Shown: positions 15,310 to 24,583 of the stretch, in pieces
Layout of the letters: each line of letters opens with the position of its first letter
Numbering within the stretch: the stretch's first letter is position 1
Source: an uncultured Lachnospiraceae bacterium
GTDB taxonomy: Bacteria; Bacillota; Clostridia; Lachnospirales; Lachnospiraceae
Assembly: GCA_947243855.1 (NCBI GenBank)
Contig: CAMXIK010000010.1
Coordinates: 1-64,000 of the forward strand
Length of the DNA: 64,000 bases
Direction of reading: 5' to 3'
Made by a program: the position numbers and the translations under genes
The notes under the pieces: model-generated
The model's input: the letters and a program-made list of their open reading frames with translations, nothing else
What the model was told of the DNA's origin: nothing
Database searches by the model: none

Positions 15310-17769
15310 CTACTCTTCTATTTGCAAAATTCTTTTCGTCAGTTTCACTGCTTCCGCCGCGTCTTTGGAGTAACCGTCGGCGCCGATCTCGTCCGCGTAC
15401 TCCTGCGTAATAACCGCGCCGCCTACGATAATCTTGGCATCCACCTGTTGGCTCTTTGCGTAGTCAATCACATGCCGCATCTGCTGCATGGTAGTGGTCA
15501 TCAGCGCGGAGAGCGCAATTACCTGTGCGTTATGCTCCCTAGCCGCTTCGATGATCGTTTCCTTCGGCACGTCCTTACCTAGATCAATCACATGAAAGCC
15601 GTAATTTTTCAGCATCAACGCCACCAGATTTTTTCCAATGTCATGGATATCCCCCTCTACGGTGGCAATCACTACCGTTGGCATATTTTCACCGGAAGCC
15701 GCCTGTAACAATAAAGGTTCCATATATTCAATGGACGCTTTCATGGCCTCTGCACTGGCAATCAATTGAGGCAGAAAATATTTGCCCTTGTCAAACAGAT
15801 ACCCTACTTCGTTAATGGCTGGAAGAAGGGTATCGTCTAACAGCGCCTTTGCCTCTGTTCCCTGCTCCAGCGCCTTCTTGGTATCCTCCACAATGCTGTC
15901 GCGCTTGCCCTTTAACACGTCGGCATAAAGCCTGTCTGCGGGGGACAGCGGCGCGCTCTCTTCCATTTTTGTGTTCAGACGGATGCCCGTCTCCTTCTGC
16001 GCCGTCTCTCCCAGCGCTTCCCGCTTTTTCTGCACCGCGTCCATCAGTTCAATATAGCGGATATCCGCACTCTCTTTATTCAGGAGCAGGTCGGAGGCAA
16101 ACGCGCAGCTCATCAAAAGCTCCTGAGAGGGATTGGCGATCGCCATGGTCAGTCCCTCCCTGATCGCCATGGTGAGAAACGCCGCATTTACGAAGCTTCT
16201 CTCCGGCAGACCGAAGGAAATATTGGAGAGGCCGCAGATGGTGGCAAGTCCCTTCTCTTTACAGTAGCGGATTGTCTCAAGCGTCTCGATCGCCGCGTTT
16301 TTGTTTGCGCCAACGGTGGCCACCAGACCGTCCACCACGATATCTTCTTTGGAGAGGCCAAGTTCATAGGCGCGCTTGGAAACAGCCTCGATAATATGAA
16401 TTTTTTCGTGTATATCCTTGGGAAGTCCCTCGTCGGACAGCGGCAGCAGAATAAACATGGCCCCATATTTTTTCGCCATGGGAAGCAGGGCCTCTACCTT
16501 CTCTTTCTCATAGGAAATGGAATTGATCAACGCCCGGCCCGGATATCTGCGAAGCGCCGCCTCCAAGACATCCACATGACTGGAATCAATAGACAAAGGC
16601 AGACTGGTAACGCCGCTTACCGTTTCCAACGCTTTCAGCATCATGGACTTCTCGTCAATGCCGCTCATACCCATATTAATATCAAGAATCCCAGCGCCGC
16701 AGGCTTCCTGAGACTCGGCAAACTCCGTGACAAGTTCCATGGAACCTTCCCGGAGAGCCGCCTGCAGCTTCTTTTTCCCGGTGGGATTGATCCGCTCGCC
16801 GACAATGATAAAATTGTCGGTAAGGCCGAAAGCGATGGTCTGTCTTTCGCTGGTCAGAAATCGTGCCGACGGCTTTTTCCGCTCCGGAAGCGTCAGATTT
16901 CCGACAGACTCTTTCAAAGCCCTTATATAGTCCGGACTAGTGCCGCAGCAGCCTCCGACAACAGAAGCGCCCGCCCGCACAAGTTCCAGCATATGAAAGC
17001 CAAACGTCCCGGCCTCCATATCGTATACCGTGTTTCCCTCCGCATCTAAGGAAGGCAGGCCCGCATTGGGTTTTGCAATGATGGGGATAGAGGTGACTTC
17101 CGCCATGCGCCGCACGGTCTCCACCATTTTATCCGGGCCCGTGGAGCAGTTTGTTCCCACCGCCGCCACGCCAAGGCTTTCCAATACAATCGCCGCCGTC
17201 GCCGCATCGGTGCCAAAGAGCGTCCTGCCGTCCGCCTCAAACGTAAGGGTGGCCATCACAGCCAGATCACAGACTTCCTTCGCTGCGATCACCGCCGCCC
17301 TTGTCTCCTGCAGGCTCATCATGGTCTCTACGATCAGCAGATCCACGCCCGCTTCCTCAAGATAGCGGATTTGTTCCTTATAGACGTCCACTAACTCCTC
17401 AAAGTCAAGAGTTCCCATGGGCGAAAGCTGTTCGCCCGTCATAGTCAGGTCTCCGGCGATATAGGCCCGTCCGCCTACCGCTTCTTTGGAGATTGCCACC
17501 AGATCGCGGTTAATCTGCGCGATCTGGTTTTCCAGACCGTATTCTTTCAGTTTGATCCGATTGGCCGTAAAAGTGGGCGCATAGACAATCTGGCTGCCCG
17601 CTTCCACAAATTCCCTCTGCAACACCGCCATGATTTCCCTGTGCTCCAAAATCCACTGTTCCGGACATACGCCCGCGGGCATCCCTCGCTTTTGCAGATT
17701 GGAGCCTGTCGCCCCGTCCAAATAAATCGGATGTTCTTTTACCAATGCCTGAAATTCCTGTTTATTCAT
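15310..17769 (-). CDS. metH: Cobalamin-dependent methionine synthase lacking the activation domain
   Basis: Transfers methyl from 5-methyltetrahydrofolate to homocysteine through methylcobalamin. The 819 residues hold a homocysteine-binding domain (about 1-290, zinc ligands in GTNCSTGPDK and GGCCGTSPDYI), a pterin-binding domain (about 315-570, RINPTGKK, DINMGMSG), a B12 cap, and a B12-binding domain with the DxHxxG motif in GDIHDIGKNLVALMLKNYG. The C-terminal AdoMet reactivation domain is absent, as is common in Clostridia, so reactivation needs a separate protein not seen here. ATG 17769 is chosen because GAGGAG lies 7 nt upstream; it overlaps the preceding lipoprotein gene by 8 nt. Confidence 0.95.
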   Translation of the reverse strand: MNKQEFQALVKEHPIYLDGATGSNLQKRGMPAGVCPEQWILEHREIMAVLQREFVEAGSQIVYAPTFTANRIKLKEYGLENQIAQINRDLVAISKEAVGGRAYIAGDLTMTGEQLSPMGTLDFEELVDVYKEQIRYLEEAGVDLLIVETMMSLQETRAAVIAAKEVCDLAVMATLTFEADGRTLFGTDAATAAIVLESLGVAAVGTNCSTGPDKMVETVRRMAEVTSIPIIAKPNAGLPSLDAEGNTVYDMEAGTFGFHMLELVRAGASVVGGCCGTSPDYIRALKESVGNLTLPERKKPSARFLTSERQTIAFGLTDNFIIVGERINPTGKKKLQAALREGSMELVTEFAESQEACGAGILDINMGMSGIDEKSMMLKALETVSGVTSLPLSIDSSHVDVLEAALRRYPGRALINSISYEKEKVEALLPMAKKYGAMFILLPLSDEGLPKDIHEKIHIIEAVSKRAYELGLSKEDIVVDGLVATVGANKNAAIETLETIRYCKEKGLATICGLSNISFGLPERSFVNAAFLTMAIREGLTMAIANPSQELLMSCAFASDLLLNKESADIRYIELMDAVQKKREALGETAQKETGIRLNTKMEESAPLSPADRLYADVLKGKRDSIVEDTKKALEQGTEAKALLDDTLLPAINEVGYLFDKGKYFLPQLIASAEAMKASIEYMEPLLLQAASGENMPTVVIATVEGDIHDIGKNLVALMLKNYGFHVIDLGKDVPKETIIEAAREHNAQVIALSALMTTTMQQMRHVIDYAKSQQVDAKIIVGGAVITQEYADEIGADGYSKDAAEAVKLTKRILQIEE

Positions 17770-18304
17770 CCTGTGGCTCCTCATAAAAAACGGTATCGTC
17801 CTCGTCCTTATTCAGATAACCGCCGCCCAAAAGAGCGTTCTCCTCCGTGTAGGTAACGCCTTCCCCTTCCGGAATCTCACCATGAAGAATGGTAATAATA
17901 TATTGGAGGCGTACGTTGGTTCTGTCATAGTATTCGCGGGCCGCCTGTTCGGAAGCCTCGTCAAAGACCTCGCCGTCATAGGCAGCGTGAAATAAAGCCA
18001 CTGCTTCCTTCATATTCTCGTCCGCCTCGTCCGCCAGACTTTCCACCACCGAAAACTGCGACGGCACTTCAAGCCCAGCCATCCACTCAATATCTTCTGC
18101 AAAGGCATCAAGATAGCCCAAAAGCTCTATCGTTTTTGTGTCTGAATTCTGATCGATGGCGTTCATCTTGTCATTGTATTCGGCCGCCCGCTCAAAAAAA
18201 GTATTCATGTCTTCCTGATAAGCGTCTAAAGCCTCATCCTGTCCACAGGCTGTCAGCAAAAAAGTAAGAAGCAGACTAAAGCCCAAAATTTTACATTTTG
18301 TCAA
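17762..18304 (-). CDS. Hypothetical lipoprotein
   Basis: A 180-residue predicted lipoprotein. The N-terminus is a signal peptide with lipobox LLTAC (Cys 20), so the mature protein should be attached to the outer face of the membrane. The rest is acidic and mostly helical, without a recognised domain; a stretch NTFFERAAEYNDKMNAIDQN is reminiscent of small helical-bundle lipoproteins. The start is TTG at 18304 with GGAGGA 8 nt upstream. It overlaps metH by 8 nt, so the two are probably co-transcribed, though a functional link to methionine synthesis is not evident. Confidence 0.7.
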   Translation of the reverse strand: MTKCKILGFSLLLTFLLTACGQDEALDAYQEDMNTFFERAAEYNDKMNAIDQNSDTKTIELLGYLDAFAEDIEWMAGLEVPSQFSVVESLADEADENMKEAVALFHAAYDGEVFDEASEQAAREYYDRTNVRLQYIITILHGEIPEGEGVTYTEENALLGGGYLNKDEDDTVFYEEPQDE

Positions 18305-18407
18305 AACAGAGTCCTCCGAATGTCGTAAACTTCATAAAACCTCTATTTAAACATAGTAATAATTTTGGGCCTTTTCGTCAACCTTTTCTTTTTGGGATTT
18401 CCGTCTC

Positions 18408-18626
18408 CTACAGGGCAATCTCACAGTCCGGTTCTACCTTCCGGCATGCCTTAAGGACTTCTTGCATCACGCTCTTTTCTTCCGCGCCCTCGGCAAATTC
18501 CACCTTCATTTTCTGGGTCATAAAGCTTACTGTCGCCTCCGCAACGCCCTTCGTCTTTCTGGCTGCCTCCTGCATTTTCTCGGCACAGTTTGCGCAGTCC
18601 ACTTCAATTTTGTAAGTTTTTGTCAT
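18408..18626 (-). CDS. Heavy-metal-associated (HMA) domain protein
   Basis: A 72-residue single-domain metallochaperone-like protein. It has the ferredoxin-like HMA pattern with the metal-binding pair in VDCANCAEKM (CxxC) and a following helix. Such domains carry soft metals such as Cu(I), Zn or Cd to P-type ATPases. It overlaps the upstream arsR by 4 nt (ATGA), so it is translationally coupled, and an SD (AAGGA) lies inside arsR. No metal ATPase is found nearby, which leaves the recipient of the metal unknown. Confidence 0.85.
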   Translation of the reverse strand: MTKTYKIEVDCANCAEKMQEAARKTKGVAEATVSFMTQKMKVEFAEGAEEKSVMQEVLKACRKVEPDCEIAL

Positions 18627-18928
18627 TTTCCTTCTCCCTCCATGATGTGTTCCATACCCATGCTGAGAATAGAGCGCACGTGTTCGTCATCTAAAGAGTA
18701 AAAAATCAACTTTCCATCCCTTCTGCTTTTCACCAGCTTCGAAGTTTTTAAAATTCTTAGCTGATGACTGACAGAGGACTGGCTCATCTGCAGCCGTCCG
18801 GCAATCTCATTGACACACAGCTCCGCATCCAGCATGGCATAGAGAATTTTAATCCGGGTAGGGTCGCCGAATATTTTAAATAACTCCGCCAGATCAAAAA
18901 CCGCTTTCTCCGTATATGCTTTTTCCAA
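18623..18928 (-). CDS. ArsR/SmtB-family metal-responsive repressor
   Basis: A 101-residue winged-helix repressor, predicted to release DNA on metal binding. The helix-turn-helix is INEIA-type sequence (CVNEIAGRLQMSQSSVSHQL). The C-terminal helix DDEHVRSILSMGMEHIMEGE has the D-x-H-x10-H-x2-E order of the alpha-5 zinc site in SmtB/CzrA, while the alpha-3 site keeps just one Cys (ELCVNE). Zinc or cobalt sensing is therefore likelier than cadmium/lead or arsenite. The start is TTG at 18928 with AAGGAG 7 nt upstream. The preceding promoter holds a matching operator, so it should control itself and the HMA gene. Confidence 0.88.
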   Translation of the reverse strand: MEKAYTEKAVFDLAELFKIFGDPTRIKILYAMLDAELCVNEIAGRLQMSQSSVSHQLRILKTSKLVKSRRDGKLIFYSLDDEHVRSILSMGMEHIMEGEGK

Positions 18929-18958
18929 CGCGGCACTCCTTCCTCGTTTCAGATAAAT

Positions 18959-19005
18959 ATATGTTTATTTGTTCATATTATAAAATAATAACAGGGCTTT
19001 GTCAA
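18959..19005 (-). promoter_or_regulatory. Promoter and operator of arsR-HMA
   Basis: On the minus strand TTGACA (19005-19000), exactly 17 nt and TATAAT (18982-18977) is a full-consensus promoter. The sequence ATATGAACAAATAAACATAT (18978-18959) directly follows and overlaps the -10 box. It closely resembles CzrA/SmtB operators (TGAACA-AA-TATTCA type). Repression by occlusion of polymerase is expected. Confidence 0.75.
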
Positions 19006-19019
19006 CCACAAAAAAACAG

Positions 19020-20693
19020 CTACATTTCCACCACTCTGTTCGCAAGCGCAATCGTGGAAGGTCTGTGCGCAATCATGATAATCGTCATCTGCCGCTGCAA
19101 TTTTTTCATCGCGTCGTTGACAAGCTGCTCCGATTCATTATCCAGCGCAGAGGTTGCCTCGTCCAACAGCATAATCGGCGCACCTTTCAAAATTGCCCGT
19201 GCAATCGCAATGCGCTGTCTTTGTCCGCCCGAAAGACGGTCGCCGCGCTCGCCTGCTTCGGTGTCGTATCCGTTCTCCAAATGAATAATAAAATCATGCG
19301 CATTTGCAAGCTTTGCCGCCTCGATTATTTCCTCCTCTGATGCGTCAAGCCTGCCCATGCGGATATTTTCTCTGATGCTGCCGTGAAACAGATACGGCTC
19401 CTGCGGTACATAGGCAATCTTCTGCCGCCATTCTTGTTTCGTCATGTCCGCCACATTCTTCCCATGGATGCAGATACAACCGTTTTGCACCGGATACAAC
19501 CCCAAAAGCAATTTGGAAATGGTCGTCTTTCCACAGCCCGATGCTCCTGTGATCGCCACACACTCGCCCATTCTGATATCCATGCAAAAGCGTCTGAGCA
19601 ATAACGCATTCTCTGCCTTTGCCGTATCATAAGAAAAATCAATATCGCGCATACGGACCGCCATTTCCGAACCGCTGCTGTCTTCATCCTGTAGTCCGTC
19701 CATTTGCTCCTGTTCCCGTTCTTCCTCCAAAAAGTCAAAAATATTCTGCGCATAGGCAAGATAAGAAACCAACTGAGGGAAATATTGTCCGACCTGTAGA
19801 AACTGGGAGGAAAAGTTGCCGTACAGCGTATAAATGGCGGCAAGCGCGCCAAGCGTCGTGTATCCCTTTTGCACAAAATAAACGCCAAGCAGTAAAAACA
19901 CAAGCAGGCACATGAGTTCAAACCCTCTGGAACTGCTCTCCAAACATGCCGAAAGCCAAATGACGCGTTTGGTTTTCTTTACATACAGGTCGTTTTTCTC
20001 CTGATACGCAGTAACGGTTTCTCTGCCAGCCCTGTACATCCGCGCCTGCTCCATTCCCTGCAATAAATCCGAAAGCCGCTGTGTCATGCCGCTGTTGATT
20101 TCAGACAGACTGCGGCTCGCTTCCCGCATTGGCTCCGTAACCGCCATGTCAACCGCAAACATGATACCGTTGACCGCAATCAGACATAACGTGAGCTGCC
20201 AGCTTAAGAAAAACATCGGCACGAGAAACACCAGCACCTGCAAAAATGGCATCAGCGTACGGCGCAGTCTGGAGCCGTAAATATCGCCCATACGTCCCAG
20301 ATCATAGGAGACCTTTGACATAATTTCCCCGCTGTGATGCGTTTCGTAATAGGAATACGGCAGCTTCATTTCCAAATCCAGCACTTTTTCATAGAGCACG
20401 CCGTAGACGCGCTTTGCCTCCACATTATAAATAATGGCAAAGAAGCGGTAACATACAAGCGAAAGCACTCCGCCCGCGACAATCCCGGCAATCGTAATGC
20501 CAAGCCTTCTCAGATCCCCAGTAGGCGCAAGATCAACCACTCTTTTCATCAAGAGCGCCGAAAAAACCCCGAACATTGCAAAAGTCCCGCTCATCATCAC
20601 AATCGCAAGCAGATATAGAATGCCCCGTTTTCCCATGACACGCATAGTCCGCAAAAACAGTTTCCATGTATTCCCATTCTTTTTCATATTCAC
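19020..20693 (-). CDS. ABC exporter half-transporter (permease plus ATPase), short C-terminus
   Basis: Second half of a probable heterodimeric ABC exporter. In 557 residues: six-helix membrane domain (about 1-320), then the nucleotide-binding domain with Walker A GASGCGKTT, signature LSGGQRQRIAIARAI, Walker B IMLLDEATSALD and H-loop IAHRPST. It stops at TAG only about 12 residues after the H-loop, where relatives usually run 25-35 residues further. The stop is 15 nt from the -35 box of arsR. The gene starts 6 nt after its partner. Substrate unknown; peptide or drug export is typical of the family. Confidence 0.88.
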   Translation of the reverse strand: MNMKKNGNTWKLFLRTMRVMGKRGILYLLAIVMMSGTFAMFGVFSALLMKRVVDLAPTGDLRRLGITIAGIVAGGVLSLVCYRFFAIIYNVEAKRVYGVLYEKVLDLEMKLPYSYYETHHSGEIMSKVSYDLGRMGDIYGSRLRRTLMPFLQVLVFLVPMFFLSWQLTLCLIAVNGIMFAVDMAVTEPMREASRSLSEINSGMTQRLSDLLQGMEQARMYRAGRETVTAYQEKNDLYVKKTKRVIWLSACLESSSRGFELMCLLVFLLLGVYFVQKGYTTLGALAAIYTLYGNFSSQFLQVGQYFPQLVSYLAYAQNIFDFLEEEREQEQMDGLQDEDSSGSEMAVRMRDIDFSYDTAKAENALLLRRFCMDIRMGECVAITGASGCGKTTISKLLLGLYPVQNGCICIHGKNVADMTKQEWRQKIAYVPQEPYLFHGSIRENIRMGRLDASEEEIIEAAKLANAHDFIIHLENGYDTEAGERGDRLSGGQRQRIAIARAILKGAPIMLLDEATSALDNESEQLVNDAMKKLQRQMTIIMIAHRPSTIALANRVVEM

Positions 20694-20699
20694 CCACCG

Positions 20700-22409
20700 T
20701 CAATTCCGTTCATACAATTTTGCGTATACGCCGTTTGCCGCAAGCAGTGCCGCGTGTGTGCCGCATTCTGCAATTTTCCCGTCGTTTACCACATAAATAC
20801 AATCTGCATTCTGCACCGTCGAGAGCCTGTGCGCTATGGTAATGCAGGTGCGCCCCCTCATCACATGATCGAGCGCGTTTTGTATCAACTCTTCCGTCCC
20901 TACGTCAATCGCGGAGGTCGGTTCGTCAAGCAGCAGGACCGGCGCATTTTTCAAAATGGCGCGCGCAATCGAAATACGCTGTTTCTGTCCGCCTGAGAGC
21001 ATCGCTCCGCGCTCTCCTACAAGCGTCTGATACCCCTGCGGCAGCGTCATGATAAAGTCGTGAATCTGCGCCTTTTTACAAGCCTCCACAATCTCTTCCC
21101 GCGTTGCGTCCCGATTCCCGTATGCGATATTTTCCGCAACCGTTGTGGGAAAGAGAAAGACGTCTTGCGACACCAGCGCCAACCGATCTCTTGCCGCCTG
21201 CAAATCCCAATCGCTAATCTCCCGGCCGTAAAGCTGATAGCTGCCGCTCTGGGCTTGGTAGAACGCGCACAGCAGATGAAAAATCGTACTTTTTCCGCCG
21301 CCCGATTCGCCCACAAGCGCAATGTGTTCCCCCGCTTTTACGCAGAGGCTCAGTCCGTTTAAAACTAACGTTTCCTCCGTATATCCAAAGCAGATGTCTT
21401 GCAGAGATATTACGACGTTACTATCGTCTTCGCCCTTTGTCTGTGTTCCGCATGCCTCGTCCGGCATATGTAAAATCTCCTCGATGCGGCGAATACTGAC
21501 CATGCTTACCGCCGTCTCTACAAAATCAAAAGGAATGCCGACAAAAGCCTCCGCTAACCGTCCAAGCGTCACCACAAAGGCGAGCAGTCCGCCGACGCTG
21601 AGCGCCCCGCGCCCCACAAGCAAGGCGGCGTATACAGCGCAAATGATGGTAGGTATCCACTGGATCAATTTTCTGACCAGCATTGCATTGTTAGAAACAC
21701 GCGTGCGTTTTTCCTCATTGTCAACCAAATCCGCGGCCGCCTGATGCATTTTTTCTTGAAAGTGTTCCTCAAGTCCAAAGCTTCTAAGCACGAGGATTCC
21801 GCTTAACACATCCTGCGCAATTCCCGTCATCACGTCCGATTTCACGCGGTAGGTACCTGTCAGCGTTCTTATTTTTTTTACCATTTTTCCAGCGATCCAA
21901 AATACAAGCGGATACGTCACAAGGATAAGCAAAAGCAGACCCAAATTCAGACTTCCTACATAAACAGAGTAGATCAATAGCGCCGCCACATCCATAATAA
22001 TTTGCGGAACTCCGGTTGACAAAAGGTTTTCTGTCTCCGCTATGTCCGCGTTCAGCTTGTTGATTACCGTCGCTGAATTTTCATTTTTCAGATACGCATA
22101 TTCCACCCGGTAAAGCTTTTCCGCCACGCAGCTTCGATAAATTCCCGAAACTCTCACACAGTAAATTCCAAAAAAAATCTGTTTGATAAAAGCAAGCGCA
22201 AATCCGGCAAACATGAGCAGGAGAAATCCCGGCATAAAATCCCGCAGTATGATTTCCTGTCCGGCGAGCATTTGGTCGATGACGCCGCTGATCACGCTGT
22301 TTCCCCACACAATGGCAAAATGCAGCAGGCAGGCGCAGACAGTGCCGCCAAGTAGAAAATAACTGTATTGGAGCATATATCTCAAAAAATATCGTTTTCG
22401 TTTTTGCAT
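20700..22409 (-). CDS. ABC exporter half-transporter (permease plus ATPase)
   Basis: First half of the exporter pair. The 569 residues comprise a six-helix membrane domain (about 1-325) and an ATPase domain with Walker A GESGGGKST, signature LSGGQKQRISIARAI, Walker B VLLLDEPTSAID and H-loop IAHRLST, with a full C-terminal tail (GTHAALLAANGVYAKLYERN). The catalytic Glu after Walker B is present in both halves, so neither site is obviously degenerate, unlike many heterodimers. GGAG lies 7 nt before ATG. A TATAAT box at 22452-22447 is the likely -10; the -35 is poor. Confidence 0.9.
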   Translation of the reverse strand: MQKRKRYFLRYMLQYSYFLLGGTVCACLLHFAIVWGNSVISGVIDQMLAGQEIILRDFMPGFLLLMFAGFALAFIKQIFFGIYCVRVSGIYRSCVAEKLYRVEYAYLKNENSATVINKLNADIAETENLLSTGVPQIIMDVAALLIYSVYVGSLNLGLLLLILVTYPLVFWIAGKMVKKIRTLTGTYRVKSDVMTGIAQDVLSGILVLRSFGLEEHFQEKMHQAAADLVDNEEKRTRVSNNAMLVRKLIQWIPTIICAVYAALLVGRGALSVGGLLAFVVTLGRLAEAFVGIPFDFVETAVSMVSIRRIEEILHMPDEACGTQTKGEDDSNVVISLQDICFGYTEETLVLNGLSLCVKAGEHIALVGESGGGKSTIFHLLCAFYQAQSGSYQLYGREISDWDLQAARDRLALVSQDVFLFPTTVAENIAYGNRDATREEIVEACKKAQIHDFIMTLPQGYQTLVGERGAMLSGGQKQRISIARAILKNAPVLLLDEPTSAIDVGTEELIQNALDHVMRGRTCITIAHRLSTVQNADCIYVVNDGKIAECGTHAALLAANGVYAKLYERN

Positions 22410-22446
22410 TTCCGTTCTCCTATGCCGCTTCCTTTTTTATGCGGCT

Positions 22447-22452
22447 ATTATA
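22447..22452 (-). promoter_or_regulatory. Probable -10 element of the ABC exporter operon
   Basis: A consensus TATAAT on the minus strand lies about 37 nt upstream of the start codon at 22409. No good -35 is found at 16-18 nt, so the promoter may need an activator or be weak. Confidence 0.4.
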
Positions 22453-22548
22453 TCAAAAATAGTTCATTCTTTTCTTTCATATTTTTACATCCTACATTGA
22501 TTTTTCTGTGAATATATGTCATTTCCGAAGACCATTTCCATAGGAAAA

Positions 22549-22574
22549 GAGACTGTGAAAATTTTCACAGCCTC
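22549..22574. terminator. Terminator after the chemoreceptor gene
   Basis: GAGACTGTGAAAA and TTTTCACAGCCTC form a stem of about 12 bp with one mismatch. On the minus strand it is followed by TTTTCC, consistent with intrinsic termination of the chemoreceptor mRNA. Confidence 0.75.
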
Positions 22575-22619
22575 TCTCTATCTTATCATATCCTATGTAG
22601 ATCAAATTTGTAAAACAGA

Positions 22620-24335
22620 CTATAACTTGAAGAAAGCCACATCCTCTTCCAATTTCAGAGACATTTCCTTCAACTCGCCTGCAGCTTCCGCCAACAGATT
22701 GATGGTAGCGTTCAACTCTTCCATCGATGCGTTTGTCTGCTCTGTCGAAGCCGCATTCTCCTCTGATACCGCAGACAGATTCTGGATCACATCCACAATC
22801 CTGCTTCTCTCGCTGTCGCAGTCCTGCGCCTGATCGCTGATCATGTTGGATTCTTTTCTGGAGTTCTCGATGCCATTGCTCACATCGCCGAACTTCTCCT
22901 TCGTCTGAATCAGCTTCTGCTGCTGTTCGCCGATAATTTCATTTACTTCCTTCATAATCTGAACGGAAGCCTCAGAATCTACCGTTAATTGATGGATAAT
23001 ATCTTCAATCGTCTTAGTAGACTGCGCGGAATCCTCAGAAAGTTTGGATATCTGCGTAGCCACAACTGCGAAGCCTCTTCCTGCTTCGCCCGCTCTCGCC
23101 GCTTCAATGCTTGCATTCAGAGCAAGCAGGCTCGTTTCGCTGGCGATAGAAGCAATCAAATTGACAGCTTCCTGAATCCGGGTAACAGACTCGTTGGTGG
23201 TGCGCACAGACTCTTCAATCTTCTTAATCGCGCCCGTGGTCCTATCGTTGGATTCGCTCAACTCATTGATAATCTCAGCAGACTCCACATCCGCCACATG
23301 CATCTGGTCGGAGAGATCGTTCAGCTCGGAAACACTGGATACGATCTTCTCGATAATCGCGCCCATTCTTGCAACCTGTCCGGTGGCGTTTTCAATATCT
23401 TCCGCCATGGATACCGCGCCCTTGGACACATCTTCCACAGCGCTGCTGATTTCATCCGCAGTCGCTGAGGTCTGGGATGCCATAGATTCCAGATCGTCAC
23501 CCTGCTTTTTCAGGGTTGCGGTATTCTTCTTGATATCGCCGATGATATTCTGTAATTCTTCCAACAAACGCTGAACGGCGTGTCCCATCTTGCCGATCTC
23601 GTCAGTTCTCTTCAAGATTCTCTCGTTTACGGTCAGGTTCAGATCGCCTTCCGCCAGTGAGGAAAGCAGGCCTTCCGTCTGTACCACCACTCTCGCGATG
23701 GCGCTTGCAATCTTTGCGCAGACAAGCAGCGCGACAATAAGAATCAACACGGCAATTCCCAAAATCATCATGGAACTTTGGTTGATCTTAGCGTTTGCTT
23801 CCGTAGCCGGCTGTCCGGCAAACACCATACCCACACAATTCCCGCTGGCATCAAGAGCCGGCATATAGAAAGCGTAATAGGTCTCGCCGTTGATGGTAAC
23901 GCTGTCTGTCTCATATGTTTTCTTTTCGTTTAAAACGGTCTTTATCACCGCGTCGGAGGCCTTCGTTCCCAGAATGCGCTCTCCCGTATCTTTATCGCGC
24001 AGGGAAGTAGCCCGTCTGGTATCCCCATAGAAAATCGTTACATCCGCATTGCTTCCCTCTACGAAGCTGTCAATGATGTCAACATTCTCTGAAACATTGT
24101 AGTCGCCTTTAAAGAGCATGTCCCCTTCCATCCGGTAAGCGCCGGTGTCCAATGCATCATAGGCGGCAAATACGCTCTGACAGAGATTTTGAAGCCCTTC
24201 CATAGTGGTGTCGTGCACCATGCTTCTCATTGTACTGATGGCATAAACTGTGATACAGGCAACCATGATCACCATGGGAATCACACAAAGCATCAGCAGT
24301 TGCGCCATAATACCTAATTTCTTCTGTTGTTTCAT
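22620..24335 (-). CDS. Methyl-accepting chemotaxis protein
   Basis: Membrane chemoreceptor signalling to CheA/CheW. In 571 residues: transmembrane helix 1 (about 12-33), an extracellular single-Cache-like sensor (about 35-190, with [11 protein letters not shown] and [12 protein letters not shown]), transmembrane helix 2 (about 192-212), HAMP (about 213-265), and a long coiled-coil signalling domain whose tip reads [20 protein letters not shown] then GRGFAVVA. The ligand is not predictable. An SD GGAGAAGG precedes ATG 24335. No other chemotaxis or flagellar genes are in the window. Its leader carries two hairpins and an 11-base poly-G tract, described separately. Confidence 0.94.
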   Translation of the reverse strand: MKQQKKLGIMAQLLMLCVIPMVIMVACITVYAISTMRSMVHDTTMEGLQNLCQSVFAAYDALDTGAYRMEGDMLFKGDYNVSENVDIIDSFVEGSNADVTIFYGDTRRATSLRDKDTGERILGTKASDAVIKTVLNEKKTYETDSVTINGETYYAFYMPALDASGNCVGMVFAGQPATEANAKINQSSMMILGIAVLILIVALLVCAKIASAIARVVVQTEGLLSSLAEGDLNLTVNERILKRTDEIGKMGHAVQRLLEELQNIIGDIKKNTATLKKQGDDLESMASQTSATADEISSAVEDVSKGAVSMAEDIENATGQVARMGAIIEKIVSSVSELNDLSDQMHVADVESAEIINELSESNDRTTGAIKKIEESVRTTNESVTRIQEAVNLIASIASETSLLALNASIEAARAGEAGRGFAVVATQISKLSEDSAQSTKTIEDIIHQLTVDSEASVQIMKEVNEIIGEQQQKLIQTKEKFGDVSNGIENSRKESNMISDQAQDCDSERSRIVDVIQNLSAVSEENAASTEQTNASMEELNATINLLAEAAGELKEMSLKLEEDVAFFKL

Positions 24336-24468
24336 CTTCCCTTCTCCTATCCCTTAGTATCAAAATTTACCCCCCCCCCCTACGATTTCAGGCAAATTCT
24401 TATTTTGCCTAAAATCGCCGGATCTGACCGTTCTCTTACAGAACAGTCAAACGGTGTTTTTTATTATA
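24336..24468 (-). promoter_or_regulatory. Structured leader of the chemoreceptor gene with poly-G tract
   Basis: On the minus strand: a TATAAT box (24468-24463), a hairpin (24449-24425, TGACTGTTCT/AGAACGGTCA), a longer hairpin (24417-24383, CGATTT and AGGCAAA arms), then eleven G (24380-24370) and the start codon 34 nt later. The leader fits no riboswitch I know; it is not a recognisable cyclic di-GMP aptamer. Expression control by structure or by slippage in the G-run is a possibility. Confidence 0.5.
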
Positions 24469-24583
24469 GCATAAATAAAATTATTTTAAAAGTAAAAAAT
24501 CATACAAAATATGCAAAAAAAACATCCAAAACACAAAATAATAATAGTAGGCGCTTTCTATCTTCTTCTCAAAGCCCTGCTTC

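Noticed and set aside
24336..24583. Cyclic di-GMP riboswitch before the chemoreceptor
   Set aside because: The conserved aptamer blocks of GEMM-I and GEMM-II are not present; only two simple hairpins and a G-run are seen.
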